A stretch of DNA of 64,000 nt, from assembly GCF_001951015.1 (NCBI RefSeq), contig NZ_CP018914.1, positions 372,001 through 436,000 of the forward strand, read 5' to 3'. This document shows positions 17,620-26,371 of this stretch, piece by piece. Below the pieces are notes generated by a model. The model had not been told where the DNA came from and did not search any database. It was given only the letters and a program-made list of their open reading frames with translations. A program made the position numbers and the translations under genes. The number at the start of each line of letters is the position of its first letter. The stretch's first letter is position 1. The stretch comes from Rickettsia rickettsii. Lineage in GTDB: Bacteria > Pseudomonadota > Alphaproteobacteria > Rickettsiales > Rickettsiaceae.

Positions 17620-18318
17620 TTATTTCTGATTTTTATTCCTTAATAACTTTAGCTTGTAACTAGTAACGGTAAAATTGAACGGCATATCAGGTGATGTATT
17701 GGTACTGATAGAATCCATTATAAATCCGATTCTTGCTTCCCATACCATATTTTCTAAAATTGCACCCGTACTATTTTTTGCCAGTGATTCAAAAGTAACA
17801 ACTGCCTCGTTATCGTTTATATTTTTAATTGATAATATATTAATTGAGCGTCTATATAGTTTTTGATATCTTATGACCGGTGATAATGGGTTATCAATAT
17901 TCATAAAATTAGCAAATTGCATATACACAATACGCGTAGAAGCATTTTTGATAAAGGTAAATTGTTCTTTTAATATATCGTAATTGTATTCTTCTCGTTG
18001 GTTTACATAATTCTGAAGCATAATATTTGCAATAGAGGTATAAGGCTTTACTAATGTTGAATGTTTAGTATTAGTAATGGCAGCTTGTTTTTCGGCATCA
18101 TCTTTTATTAAATAATTTACTTTTTTATTTATAGGAAGCAATATGTTGATATTTATACAAACTAAGGTTAATAATAAGGTAAAAATCGTGCATATTAAAA
18201 GCAGAAGACTTCTATGACTGAACGGTAAGATATACTTAAAATTATACCATTTTCTTGCATCAATAAAATATTCGCCGGATTTTATATATTCTTGTATTGC
18301 GTTGGTTAATGGGTCCAT
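17620..18318 (-). CDS. virB8: VirB8-like type IV secretion protein (rvhB8a)
   Basis: VirB8 is a bitopic inner-membrane protein of the T4SS with a short cytoplasmic N-terminus, one helix (about residues 36-58 here, LLLLICTIFTLLLTLVCIN) and a periplasmic NTF2-like domain. The 232-aa length and the segment INILSIKNINDNEAVVTFES fit this fold. It is divergent from the second VirB8 at 19012 and probably the less conserved of the two. It pairs with virB9a downstream and is transcribed away from virB7. Confidence 0.85.
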   Translation of the reverse strand: MDPLTNAIQEYIKSGEYFIDARKWYNFKYILPFSHRSLLLLICTIFTLLLTLVCININILLPINKKVNYLIKDDAEKQAAITNTKHSTLVKPYTSIANIMLQNYVNQREEYNYDILKEQFTFIKNASTRIVYMQFANFMNIDNPLSPVIRYQKLYRRSINILSIKNINDNEAVVTFESLAKNSTGAILENMVWEARIGFIMDSISTNTSPDMPFNFTVTSYKLKLLRNKNQK

Positions 18319-18530
18319 AATTACTAGATTAATATCTCATTTTATTCTGTTTTAACACTCTATCATAATTATTATAATATGATTATGATTGAATTTAATG
18401 TTATTTAAGCTATAAAATAAGTTTATATTGTTGCTACAATACCAAATATTGTTTAACTTTAAAATTAAAATAAATAAATTATAAATTAAAATTATACAAT
18501 AACAATTATTGATGGTAGTTATTATGTTAT

Positions 18531-18661
18531 ACTCATCCCACTTGAAAAATTGGCGACAATGTCTTTATAAGTCCGCAGGTAGCCACGTATTAAGTATACG
18601 CTCTTCTCCTAAGCTGAACTTCGTATAACTACTATTTATTTACTTCAGAGTATAATCGTTT
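18531..18661. repeat. Palindromic element in the divergent virB8a/virB7 gap
   Basis: The 460-base gap between virB8a and virB7 holds this element. gttatactcatcccacttga and the later cttcgtataac/agagtataatc segments are loosely complementary. The inner sequence (aattggcgacaatgtctt, aagtccgcaggtagccacgt, tatacgctcttctcct) closely parallels the element at 61331-61470. The rest of the gap is very AT-rich and must hold the promoters of both operons; I cannot place them with confidence. Confidence 0.65.
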
Positions 18662-18782
18662 ACAATCTTTTTAATATTTTTTTATATTTATAAATAGATT
18701 TTTTTAAAAAATGCTTGTGAACTATTGTATAGTAAGGTAATTTTAAAATAGTAACAAGATAATTTAATAATGTATAATTAGA

Positions 18783-18962
18783 ATGTTAAAATCATTAAAG
18801 CTTCTATTAGTATTAATTATGCTTGCTCAATTGTTGTCATGTACCCCTTCAGCTCCTTATGAAATTAAAAGCCCGTGCGTTTCTGCTGATATAGATGATG
18901 GTTCGAGTGTAAGCGTAAATCCTTGTATAAGAAGACCTGTTAATTCAGTAAATATAGTATAA
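18783..18962 (+). CDS. virB7: VirB7-like lipoprotein (rvhB7)
   Basis: A 59-aa lipoprotein read from the ATG at 18783. The signal peptide ends in a lipobox (AQLLSC, lipidated Cys at about residue 24). The mature part is about 36 residues with two further cysteines. VirB7 anchors the VirB9-VirB10 core in the outer membrane. The position directly before virB8b, virB9b and virB10 supports the call despite the low sequence conservation of the family. It is the first gene of the plus-strand rvh operon. Confidence 0.8.
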   Translation: MLKSLKLLLVLIMLAQLLSCTPSAPYEIKSPCVSADIDDGSSVSVNPCIRRPVNSVNIV

Positions 18963-19011
18963 AAGTAATAGTTTTACACAATAACAATGTAATAAGAAAA
19001 ATACCTTTGAT

Positions 19012-19743
19012 ATGAATAATATATTTGGCTTCTTTAAATCAAGTAATAACTCGCAAAGCGGTTCAGGAGATACACAAACGCAAGAAAGTATTAAATCGGC
19101 TAATCCTTTAAAAATGACTCAGAATTGGTATGAAGAGCGATCTGATAAGTTACTTGTTCAACGTAACTTGCTTATCATATTAATAATACTACTAACCATT
19201 TTTATGGTTATAGCAACTTTAGTAATAGCCTTTGTAGTGAAATCTAAACAGTTTGAGCCTTTTGTTATTCAGCTTAATAGTAATACCGGACGTGCCTCAG
19301 TGGTAGAACCTATTTCATCACCAGTGTTAACGGCGGATGAGTCTCTTACAAGGTATTTTATAAAGAAATACATAACGGCACGGGAAACATATAATCCGGT
19401 TGATTTTGCAACGATAGCTCGTACGACAATAAGATTATTTTCAACAAGCAGTGTTTATTACAATTATCTTGGCTATATAAGAAATAAAGATTTTGATCCT
19501 ACTTTAAAATATAAAGAAGCAAATACTACATTTTTAGTAATAAAATCATGGTCAAAAATCGCAGCAGATAAATATATAGTTAGATTTTCCGTAAATGAAA
19601 CATCAGGAAACCAATTAGTTTATAATAAAATAGCGGTAGTAAGTTATGCTTATGTGCCTATGCAATTAACAGATTCAGAACTTGATGTAAATCCGGTAGG
19701 GTTTCAAGTGAACGGATATAGGGTAGACGATGACAATAGTTAG
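19012..19743 (+). CDS. virB8: VirB8-like type IV secretion protein (rvhB8b)
   Basis: Second VirB8 copy, 243 aa. It has a cytoplasmic N-terminus of about 50 residues, one helix (about 53-75, LLIILIILLTIFMVIATLVI) and a periplasmic domain. Conserved features include the start of the periplasmic domain (PFVIQLNSNTGRASVVEPI) and ARETYNPVDF in helix 1. The C-terminus reads LVYNKIAVVSYAYVP, with the strand that contacts VirB10 in relatives. It overlaps virB9b by 14 bases. Better conserved than rvhB8a, it is the likely main scaffold copy. Confidence 0.92.
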   Translation: MNNIFGFFKSSNNSQSGSGDTQTQESIKSANPLKMTQNWYEERSDKLLVQRNLLIILIILLTIFMVIATLVIAFVVKSKQFEPFVIQLNSNTGRASVVEPISSPVLTADESLTRYFIKKYITARETYNPVDFATIARTTIRLFSTSSVYYNYLGYIRNKDFDPTLKYKEANTTFLVIKSWSKIAADKYIVRFSVNETSGNQLVYNKIAVVSYAYVPMQLTDSELDVNPVGFQVNGYRVDDDNS

Positions 19744-20203
19744 ATTTTATTTTTTAGTTTTTATATTATTAAGCGGTTTTACAGTACAACGAGAATGTCC
19801 ACTTGTAGATGCTCCATGTAATAGTAGTAATAATTATGTAGATGATTTATCTATAACTAAAGATAATAGGATAAAAACTTATATATATAATCCAAATGAA
19901 GTTTATTTATTAGTTTTGCATTTTGGCTTTCAATCACATATAGAATTTGCTAAAAACGAAGAAGTCCAAAATATAATTCTTGGGGATGCTTATGCTTGGA
20001 AAATAACTCCTTTGGCAAATAGATTATTTATTAAGCCTCTTGAAAAAGATATTCGTACAAATATGACTATTATAACTAATAAAAGAATATATGAATTTGA
20101 TATCGCTTCTACGGAACTTATGATGGGTAACGAAAGGGATTTAGTATATGTAATTAAATTTTACTACCCTAAGAAAAATAGTAATTACATGGCAAGATTT
20201 TAA
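19730..20203 (+). CDS. virB9: Truncated VirB9-like protein (rvhB9b)
   Basis: A 157-aa VirB9 paralogue containing only the N-terminal domain: IKTYIYNPNEVYLLVLHFGF, then FAKNEEVQNIILGDAYAWKI and RLFIKPLEKDIRTNMTIITN align with the matching parts of rvhB9a. The C-terminal domain that binds VirB7 in relatives is absent. A signal peptide is present (about residues 1-19). The frame ends cleanly, followed by an RPE, so the shortening is old or functional. Short second VirB9 copies are a known feature of rickettsial T4SS. Confidence 0.88.
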   Translation: MTIVRFYFLVFILLSGFTVQRECPLVDAPCNSSNNYVDDLSITKDNRIKTYIYNPNEVYLLVLHFGFQSHIEFAKNEEVQNIILGDAYAWKITPLANRLFIKPLEKDIRTNMTIITNKRIYEFDIASTELMMGNERDLVYVIKFYYPKKNSNYMARF

Positions 20204-20218
20204 TCGATGTCATTTCTG

Positions 20219-20345
20219 CGTGGATATGTCATTGCGAGCAAGCCGTAGGCTGCGTGGCAATCTTATGAAATAATACAAACTCCTGAGATTGCGGACGTAC
20301 AATTGCTATGCAAATTCCTTGCAATGACGGAAAAATCGATCCACG
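20219..20345. repeat. RPE, cattgcgagg family, with outer arms
   Basis: Inner arms gtcattgcgagcaa and ttccttgcaatgac; outer arms cgtggat (20219) and atccacg (to 20345). It fills the gap between virB9b and virB10. Confidence 0.88.
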
Positions 20346-20385
20346 CAACAATGACAATAAACACTTTAACTAATATAATTTAGAT

Positions 20386-21834
20386 ATGGCTGAAGAGCAA
20401 AATAACAATCATAATACCGGTGCTTTATCAGGAGCAGATTCTCCTGAAGTACAAAGAGAATTATCAAAAGTTGCGGTTAGCTTTAATAAGAGTATTGCGA
20501 TAGTAGTCGTAATTTGTGGTATTTTTATATATATTTTTTATACTCTTTTTTTCGGTACTGAAAAAGAAGAAATACCGGAGACTCAGATACCGAGTAATAT
20601 TGTAAAACCTGTTATGGAGGTTGATGATAATATTCCGGAGATTCCAAAGTTACCTGATCCGCCTAAGCTTGAGACGCCCACCGCGCCTCCACCGCCTCTC
20701 CCTCCGGTAGTAAAAGTTCCGCCGGTCTTACCTCCTACTACTCCTGTAGAAGAGAATAAAGACAAAACGCTTCCATTGCCGCCGGTTTCGTTGCCTTCGA
20801 CTTCAGGAACGTTAGTTGAGAGCGATGCAGAGAAGCAACGTCGTGAAGCAAAAAGAAAATCAGCTATAGTGTTAATTGGTGGTGTAGAGCCTAAAAAAAC
20901 ACCGGAACAGATTACAGCAGAAACGACCTTTAAAGATCGCGGTGATATGTCTTTGGTTCTCGGACGCGGTAAATTAATTGATGCAGTCCTTGAGACGGCA
21001 ATAAATAGTGAGCTCGGCGGTGAAATAAGAGCCATTATTAGTAGAGACGTATTTTCTGAGAAAGATAAAGTGATATTGATACCGAAAGGGTCAAAAATAT
21101 TCGGTAAATATGCAACCTCAACTTCGTCCAATAGTTATGGTAGAGTTTCTATAATATGGGATAGAATCGATTTAACGAGCGGTTATACTATAGAATTCGA
21201 CTCACCTGCAGTTGATAATTTAGGTAGACCGGGATTACAAGGAAGAGTTGATAATAAATATAAAGAACAATTTGCAAATGCCGTATTACAATCCGGCTTT
21301 AATATAGGGCTTGCTAAAGTCCTTGATAAGTTAGTGCCGCCTCCTATAGCGTCTCAGGCAGCGGCTACCAATAGTGCTACGGCAAAACAATTGTTAAATA
21401 CTGCTCAAACTATTGCGTCTAATACCGCTATGGATGCAAATACTAGGATAGTTACAATTTGTACTAATATACTTGCTGCTATTACTGATAAAACTTCGAC
21501 TGCTTATACTACTATGACTCAAGCATGTACAACCGCACAAACTGCTTCTTCAGCGAATACTGCTGAGCAGAGACTTCAAACCTTAGTACAGGCAGTTAAT
21601 ACGGCAGCTTCAAGTTTGCTTACTACTACCTCTATAGCATCAACTCCGACGCAAGCACAACAAGCTTCTACTCAAGCTTTTACGGATGTAACGCATGTTG
21701 TAAAAAATATGATAACTCAGGAGCAGTTTAAGCCGACGACAACGGTTAATCAAGGTACGCCGGTTAGAATATACGTTAATAAGGATTATAAATTCCCAAA
21801 AGCCGTTTTATTAAAATCGAAGGTAATGAAATGA
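20386..21834 (+). CDS. virB10: VirB10-like type IV secretion protein with enlarged Ala/Thr region
   Basis: VirB10 spans from inner to outer membrane in the T4SS core. The 482-aa protein has a cytoplasmic tail, one helix (about residues 36-55), a proline-rich periplasmic linker (about 70-150: PPPPLPPVVKVPP and similar) and the C-terminal beta-barrel domain (about 180-482; ALILGRGKLI-like LVLGRGKLIDAVLETAINSE, and the ending GTPVRIYVNKDYKFPKAVLL). Between about 322 and 450, where relatives have the two antenna helices forming the outer-membrane pore, there are about 130 residues rich in Ala, Thr, Ser and Gln. The stop overlaps the virB11 start. Confidence 0.95.
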   Translation: MAEEQNNNHNTGALSGADSPEVQRELSKVAVSFNKSIAIVVVICGIFIYIFYTLFFGTEKEEIPETQIPSNIVKPVMEVDDNIPEIPKLPDPPKLETPTAPPPPLPPVVKVPPVLPPTTPVEENKDKTLPLPPVSLPSTSGTLVESDAEKQRREAKRKSAIVLIGGVEPKKTPEQITAETTFKDRGDMSLVLGRGKLIDAVLETAINSELGGEIRAIISRDVFSEKDKVILIPKGSKIFGKYATSTSSNSYGRVSIIWDRIDLTSGYTIEFDSPAVDNLGRPGLQGRVDNKYKEQFANAVLQSGFNIGLAKVLDKLVPPPIASQAAATNSATAKQLLNTAQTIASNTAMDANTRIVTICTNILAAITDKTSTAYTTMTQACTTAQTASSANTAEQRLQTLVQAVNTAASSLLTTTSIASTPTQAQQASTQAFTDVTHVVKNMITQEQFKPTTTVNQGTPVRIYVNKDYKFPKAVLLKSKVMK

Positions 21835-22835
21835 GTGAAGAATTTGCAGCCTTAGAGACGTTTTTACTTCCTTTTAAAAATTTATTTGCTGAAGACGGTA
21901 TTAACGAAATTATGGTTAATAAGCCTGGAGAAGTATGGGTTGAAAAAAAAGGCGATATATATTCTAAGCAAATACCGGAACTGGATAGCGAACATCTACT
22001 TGCATTAGGGAGTTTAGTCGCTCAATCTACCGAACAGATGATTTCAGAAGAAAAACCGCTTCTTTCGGCAACTTTGCCGAATGGCTACCGTATTCAAATA
22101 GTATTTCCTCCTGCTTGTGAGATAGGACAAATCATTTATGCTATAAGAAAGCCTAACGGTATGAATCTAACTTTAGATGAATATGCTAAAATGGGGGCAT
22201 TTGATGATACTGCAACAGAGAGTTTAGTAGATGAAGATGCAGTAATTTTAAATAATTTCTTAGCTGAAAAAAAGATTAAAGAATTTATTAGACATGCAGT
22301 TGTTTCAAAGAAAAATATCATAATTAGCGGCGGTACTTCAACCGGTAAAACTACTTTTACTAATGCGGCACTCACTGAAATACCTTCAATAGAAAGATTA
22401 ATTACTGTAGAAGATGCTCGTGAGGTTGTGCTATCACGTCATCCTAACAGAGTGCATTTGCTGGCTTCCAAAGGAGGACAGGGGCGTGCAAATGTTACTA
22501 CTCAAGATTTAATAGAGGCCTGTTTGCGTTTAAGACCAGATAGGATTATAGTAGGTGAGCTTCGAGGTAAGGAAGCTTTTAGTTTTTTGCGTGCTATTAA
22601 TACAGGTCATCCCGGTTCAATATCCACACTGCATGCTGATAGTCCCGCTATGGCTATTGAGCAGTTAAAGCTTATGGTTATGCAAGCAGATCTTGGTATG
22701 CCGCCTGAAGAAGTAAAGAAGTATATTTTAACCGTTGTAGATATCGTTGTGCAGTTAAAACGCGGTAGCGGCGGGAAAAGATATGTTTCGGAAGTATATT
22801 ATAAGAAGAACAAGAACGCTGAGGGGATGGTTTAA
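21831..22835 (+). CDS. virB11: VirB11-like secretion ATPase
   Basis: VirB11 is the hexameric traffic ATPase at the cytoplasmic base of the T4SS. The 334-aa protein has the N-terminal domain, Walker A IISGGTSTGKTTFTNAAL (about residues 163-180), an Asp box (ITVEDAREV), a Walker B-like LRPDRIIVGELRGKEAF (about 236-252) and the His box GHPGSISTLHADSP. Length and motifs are complete. It overlaps virB10 by 4 bases (ATGA), showing translational coupling. The virD4 gene follows after an RPE. Confidence 0.96.
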   Translation: MSEEFAALETFLLPFKNLFAEDGINEIMVNKPGEVWVEKKGDIYSKQIPELDSEHLLALGSLVAQSTEQMISEEKPLLSATLPNGYRIQIVFPPACEIGQIIYAIRKPNGMNLTLDEYAKMGAFDDTATESLVDEDAVILNNFLAEKKIKEFIRHAVVSKKNIIISGGTSTGKTTFTNAALTEIPSIERLITVEDAREVVLSRHPNRVHLLASKGGQGRANVTTQDLIEACLRLRPDRIIVGELRGKEAFSFLRAINTGHPGSISTLHADSPAMAIEQLKLMVMQADLGMPPEEVKKYILTVVDIVVQLKRGSGGKRYVSEVYYKKNKNAEGMV

Positions 22836-22837
22836 AA

Positions 22838-22914
22838 ACGTCATTGCGAGGAAAGAAGTAATTGACTAAGCACAATCTCAGGCCACGCTCCTTTTAGTTG
22901 CGCGCAATGACGTA
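22838..22914. repeat. RPE, cattgcgagg family, short form
   Basis: aacgtcattgcg and cgcaatgacgt bracket a shortened core with caatctcaggccacgct. It lies directly after the virB11 stop. Confidence 0.8.
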
Positions 22915-22968
22915 AAAATTACTCCACGCAAAAACTAATATATAAGCATAAACTAGGAATATCAATTC

Positions 22969-24744
22969 ATGGAATGGCATAAGATACTTAAAGTTACTAG
23001 AAATATATTCGGTCATGCTATAATTCATCCGGTTGTTATTTTTTGTACCATTTGGATAAGCGGTGCATTTGTTGCAATTTTTACTAATGAGGTTGGAGCT
23101 TTAGGTGTAAATATAAATGCTATAAATATTGCTTATAAGTGGGCTTATTGGCTTATTAACGTTTGGGGGCAGTTAAAAATTTCCGACTATAATTATTTAA
23201 AATTGAAGCTACTTGCCTCTTTTCTCAGTCCGGCTATTATTGTTATAATATTTTACATTAAAAATTTTGAAAGAATAAAATCATTACAATTTTTCAAACA
23301 AGATGAAAAAGTATATGGAGATGCAAGCTGGGCTAATCCGTCAGATATAGAGGCTGCAGGTCTTAGATCTAAGAAAGGTATGCTGATCGGTGTTGATGCC
23401 GGTGGATATTTTGTTGCAGACGGGTTCCAGCATGCTTTATTATTTGCTCCTACCGGTTCAGGTAAAGGTGTAGGGTTTGTGATACCTAACTTGTTATTTT
23501 GGAGTGATTCGGTAGTAGTGCATGACATAAAACTTGAAAATCACGGGTTGACAAGTGGTTGGCGTGAGAAGCAAGGGCAGAAAGTTTTTGTATGGGAGCC
23601 TTCTAATCCTGATGGTGTTACTCATTGTTATAATCCGATTGATTGGGTTAGTACTAAGCCTGGGCAAATGGTTGATGACGTTCAAAAAATTTCAAATCTT
23701 ATAATGCCGGAAAAGGATTTTTGGAATAATGAGGCACGAAGCTTATTTTTAGGCGTAACTCTATATTTAATAGCCGATCCTACTAAAACTAAATCTTTCG
23801 GTGAAGTAGTGCGTACTATGAGGAGTGACGACGTAGTTTATAATCTAGCGGTCGTACTCGATACGCTTGGTGGTGTAATACATCCTGTTGCATATATGAA
23901 TATTGCTGCATTTTTGCAAAAAGCCGATAAAGAGCGTTCCGGCGTAATATCTACAATGAACTCATCGCTTGAATTATGGGCAAATCCACTTATTGATTCA
24001 GCTACAGCATCTTCTGATTTCAATATACAAGAATTTAAAAAAGTCAAAACAACCGTATATGTAGGGTTAACACCCGATAATATACAGCGTTTACAAAAAT
24101 TAATGCAGGTGTTTTATCAGCAGGCGACAGAATTTTTAAGCCGCAAAATGCCGGATTTAAAGGAAGAGCCGTATGGAGTAATGTTCTTACTTGACGAGTT
24201 CCCGACGCTCGGGAAGATGGATACTTTTAAAGCCGGTATAGCTTATTTTAGAGGTTATAGAGTTCGTTTATTTTTAATTATCCAAGATACACAGCAGTTA
24301 AAAGGAACATATGAAGATGCCGGGATGAATTCTTTCTTATCTAATGCAACATATCGTATTACTTTTGCCGCTAATAACTATGAAACGGCAAATTTAATAT
24401 CGCAGCTTGTCGGTAATAAGACGGTAGAACAAAGATCATTTAGTAAACCTTTATTTTTTGATCTTAATATTGCTACTAGAACCCAAAACGTTTCTCAGGT
24501 TCAAAGAGCTTTACTTTTACCTCAAGAAGTAATACAGTTACCGAGAGATGAGCAAATTGTTTTAATAGAATCCTTTCCGCCTATAAAATCGCGTAAAATT
24601 AAGTATTATGAAGATAAGTTTTTTACTAGTAGATTATTACCGCCGACTTTTGTACCTACTCAAGTACCTTTTGACCCTAGGGCAAATAATAATGAGGCTT
24701 CGGAAGAGACCGAAACAATAACTGTTCCGGAAAATAATGAGTAA
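22969..24744 (+). CDS. virD4: VirD4-like type IV coupling protein
   Basis: VirD4 recruits substrates to the T4SS and powers their entry. The 591-aa protein has two or three N-terminal helices (about residues 14-35, 40-60 and 82-100). The NTPase domain carries Walker A LFAPTGSGKGVGFVIPNLLF (about 162-181) and Walker B VMFLLDEFPTLGKMD (about 404-418). The C-terminus is acidic (ETETITVPENNE). Full length with no damage. It overlaps the following ppx/gppA gene by 8 bases. Confidence 0.96.
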   Translation: MEWHKILKVTRNIFGHAIIHPVVIFCTIWISGAFVAIFTNEVGALGVNINAINIAYKWAYWLINVWGQLKISDYNYLKLKLLASFLSPAIIVIIFYIKNFERIKSLQFFKQDEKVYGDASWANPSDIEAAGLRSKKGMLIGVDAGGYFVADGFQHALLFAPTGSGKGVGFVIPNLLFWSDSVVVHDIKLENHGLTSGWREKQGQKVFVWEPSNPDGVTHCYNPIDWVSTKPGQMVDDVQKISNLIMPEKDFWNNEARSLFLGVTLYLIADPTKTKSFGEVVRTMRSDDVVYNLAVVLDTLGGVIHPVAYMNIAAFLQKADKERSGVISTMNSSLELWANPLIDSATASSDFNIQEFKKVKTTVYVGLTPDNIQRLQKLMQVFYQQATEFLSRKMPDLKEEPYGVMFLLDEFPTLGKMDTFKAGIAYFRGYRVRLFLIIQDTQQLKGTYEDAGMNSFLSNATYRITFAANNYETANLISQLVGNKTVEQRSFSKPLFFDLNIATRTQNVSQVQRALLLPQEVIQLPRDEQIVLIESFPPIKSRKIKYYEDKFFTSRLLPPTFVPTQVPFDPRANNNEASEETETITVPENNE

Positions 24745-26158
24745 AATGCGTTCAGCTATTATTGATATCGGTTCAAATGCTTTAAGAGCTGTAGTTTATG
24801 AAAGTGATGAGCTTGGAGCGCCGGAAATTTTTAATTATAAATTTAGAAATTATCTTACAAATTTACTTAATTTAGATAATTTAGACGTAAAACATCAAAC
24901 ATATTTATCTCTACAATATCTTATTCATATTTTTACCAAACTGTCTGTTACTAATATTCGATGTGTTGCAACAGCTATACTTAGGGGGCATCCTAAAGCA
25001 GATGAATTCAAAGCTATAATTAAAAAGAGATTCAATATTGATATTGAAATTATCTCAGGTGAACGTGAAGCTTATTTAACTGCTGCCGGATTAATCTCCG
25101 GTATTAGTGATGCTTTCGGTATTGTAGCTGATCTTGGAGGTGGAAGTCTTGAGCTTGCACAGATTGGAAATAAAAAAGTCGGTAAATTAAAATCATTGCC
25201 GCTTGGTACAAAAATTATTGTTAGTAGCAATTTTGGTGATGTCGGGCTGATTACTAAAATGCTAGAGGAAGAATTTGGAGCTGCACATTATCCTAATTTA
25301 TATTTAATTGGCGGTGCATTACGTCTAATGAGCCGTATATACATGGAGTCTATAAATTATCCCCTTAAAAATTTACATAATTTTGAAATAAATCGTGTAG
25401 AGTTTGAGTTATATTTAGAGAAATTATCGCAAATCGATAAATTAAAACTGAGTTATTACGAGCAGAAAGTCATAAATTATAATGCAGTTTTAGTAATAAA
25501 AGCAATGATTAAGGTATTTTCACCGGAAAAAATTATTATCTCAAATTACGGTTTAAAAGAAGGAGTAAGATTTGACTCGTTGCCGTCTCATGAAACAGAA
25601 AAAGATATTATTTATGAGAGGGTGAAGAGATTAGTAAAATTTGATAGAAATATATGTAAAATTGAAAAATATATTGAAGCAGTACAATATCTTTTAATTA
25701 ATGCCGATGCCACGACTCTTATTATTATTGAACTCGCTATAATGCTAGCACAATATAATAAAAATATTGATAAAACGCTTAGAGCAAATTTTGTTTCGGA
25801 ATTTATATTATCTTCAGACATTCCTTTTAGTCATAGACAGCGTCTTATGCTAGGTATTGCCCTTACGGTTACTTATACTGCTAAAACTGACATGCATATT
25901 AATAAAATAGCTAAGAAAATGATTAGTAAAAGTGATTATTACAACAGTCATATAATCGGTTATTATATAAAAATTGCTAGAGAAATTGATGGGCCAGAAT
26001 TTCAAGAGCCTTCTTTTTCGATTAAATTAAAAGACGATAAATTTTTACAAATTAATGCTTCAAATATCTTGCCTAAACAAGTCTTTGAAAAGGTTTGTGA
26101 ACGTTTAAAAGATATAAGTTCTGCTAGAAAAAATATTAGGTATAATTTTAGTGATTAG
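24737..26158 (+). CDS. ppx: Ppx/GppA family phosphatase
   Basis: Ppx/GppA enzymes remove phosphate from polyphosphate or from pppGpp. The 473-aa protein has the ASKHA-fold signatures: AIIDIGSNALRAVVYE (residues 8-23), SGEREAYLTAAGL (about 110-122) and IVADLGGGSLELAQI (about 131-145). The C-terminal part is probably the HD-like extension. It overlaps virD4 by 8 bases, so it is translated from the rvh operon message, although nothing known ties it to secretion. Ppx and GppA cannot be told apart by eye. Confidence 0.88.
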   Translation: MSKMRSAIIDIGSNALRAVVYESDELGAPEIFNYKFRNYLTNLLNLDNLDVKHQTYLSLQYLIHIFTKLSVTNIRCVATAILRGHPKADEFKAIIKKRFNIDIEIISGEREAYLTAAGLISGISDAFGIVADLGGGSLELAQIGNKKVGKLKSLPLGTKIIVSSNFGDVGLITKMLEEEFGAAHYPNLYLIGGALRLMSRIYMESINYPLKNLHNFEINRVEFELYLEKLSQIDKLKLSYYEQKVINYNAVLVIKAMIKVFSPEKIIISNYGLKEGVRFDSLPSHETEKDIIYERVKRLVKFDRNICKIEKYIEAVQYLLINADATTLIIIELAIMLAQYNKNIDKTLRANFVSEFILSSDIPFSHRQRLMLGIALTVTYTAKTDMHINKIAKKMISKSDYYNSHIIGYYIKIAREIDGPEFQEPSFSIKLKDDKFLQINASNILPKQVFEKVCERLKDISSARKNIRYNFSD

Positions 26159-26201
26159 GGTTTTTTTGTTATAGTGCTGGATAGTTTTCGAAAAGCCAAT
26201 G

Positions 26202-26341
26202 ATGTCATACCTGCGAAAGCAGGGATACAGGTTAAAAAAATCTTGATTGCAAAGATTTTTTTATTATATTGTTTCACTTTTAAAGTAAAATCTTTAAAAA
26301 GCTTTAAAGTACTGGATTCCTGCTTGCGTAGGTATGACATA
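26202..26341. repeat. RPE, cattcctgcgaaagcagg family
   Basis: atgtcatacctgcgaaagca at the left pairs with tgcttgcgtaggtatgacat at the right. The inner arms aaagattttt/aaaatcttt also pair. Confidence 0.85.
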
Positions 26342-26371
26342 AAAAGCGCCACACAACAATAGCTAAATTAA

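Noticed and set aside
20583-21131. A 182-codon minus-strand frame opposite virB10
   Set aside because: Low-complexity Gly/Ser/Val shadow of the proline-rich VirB10 linker.
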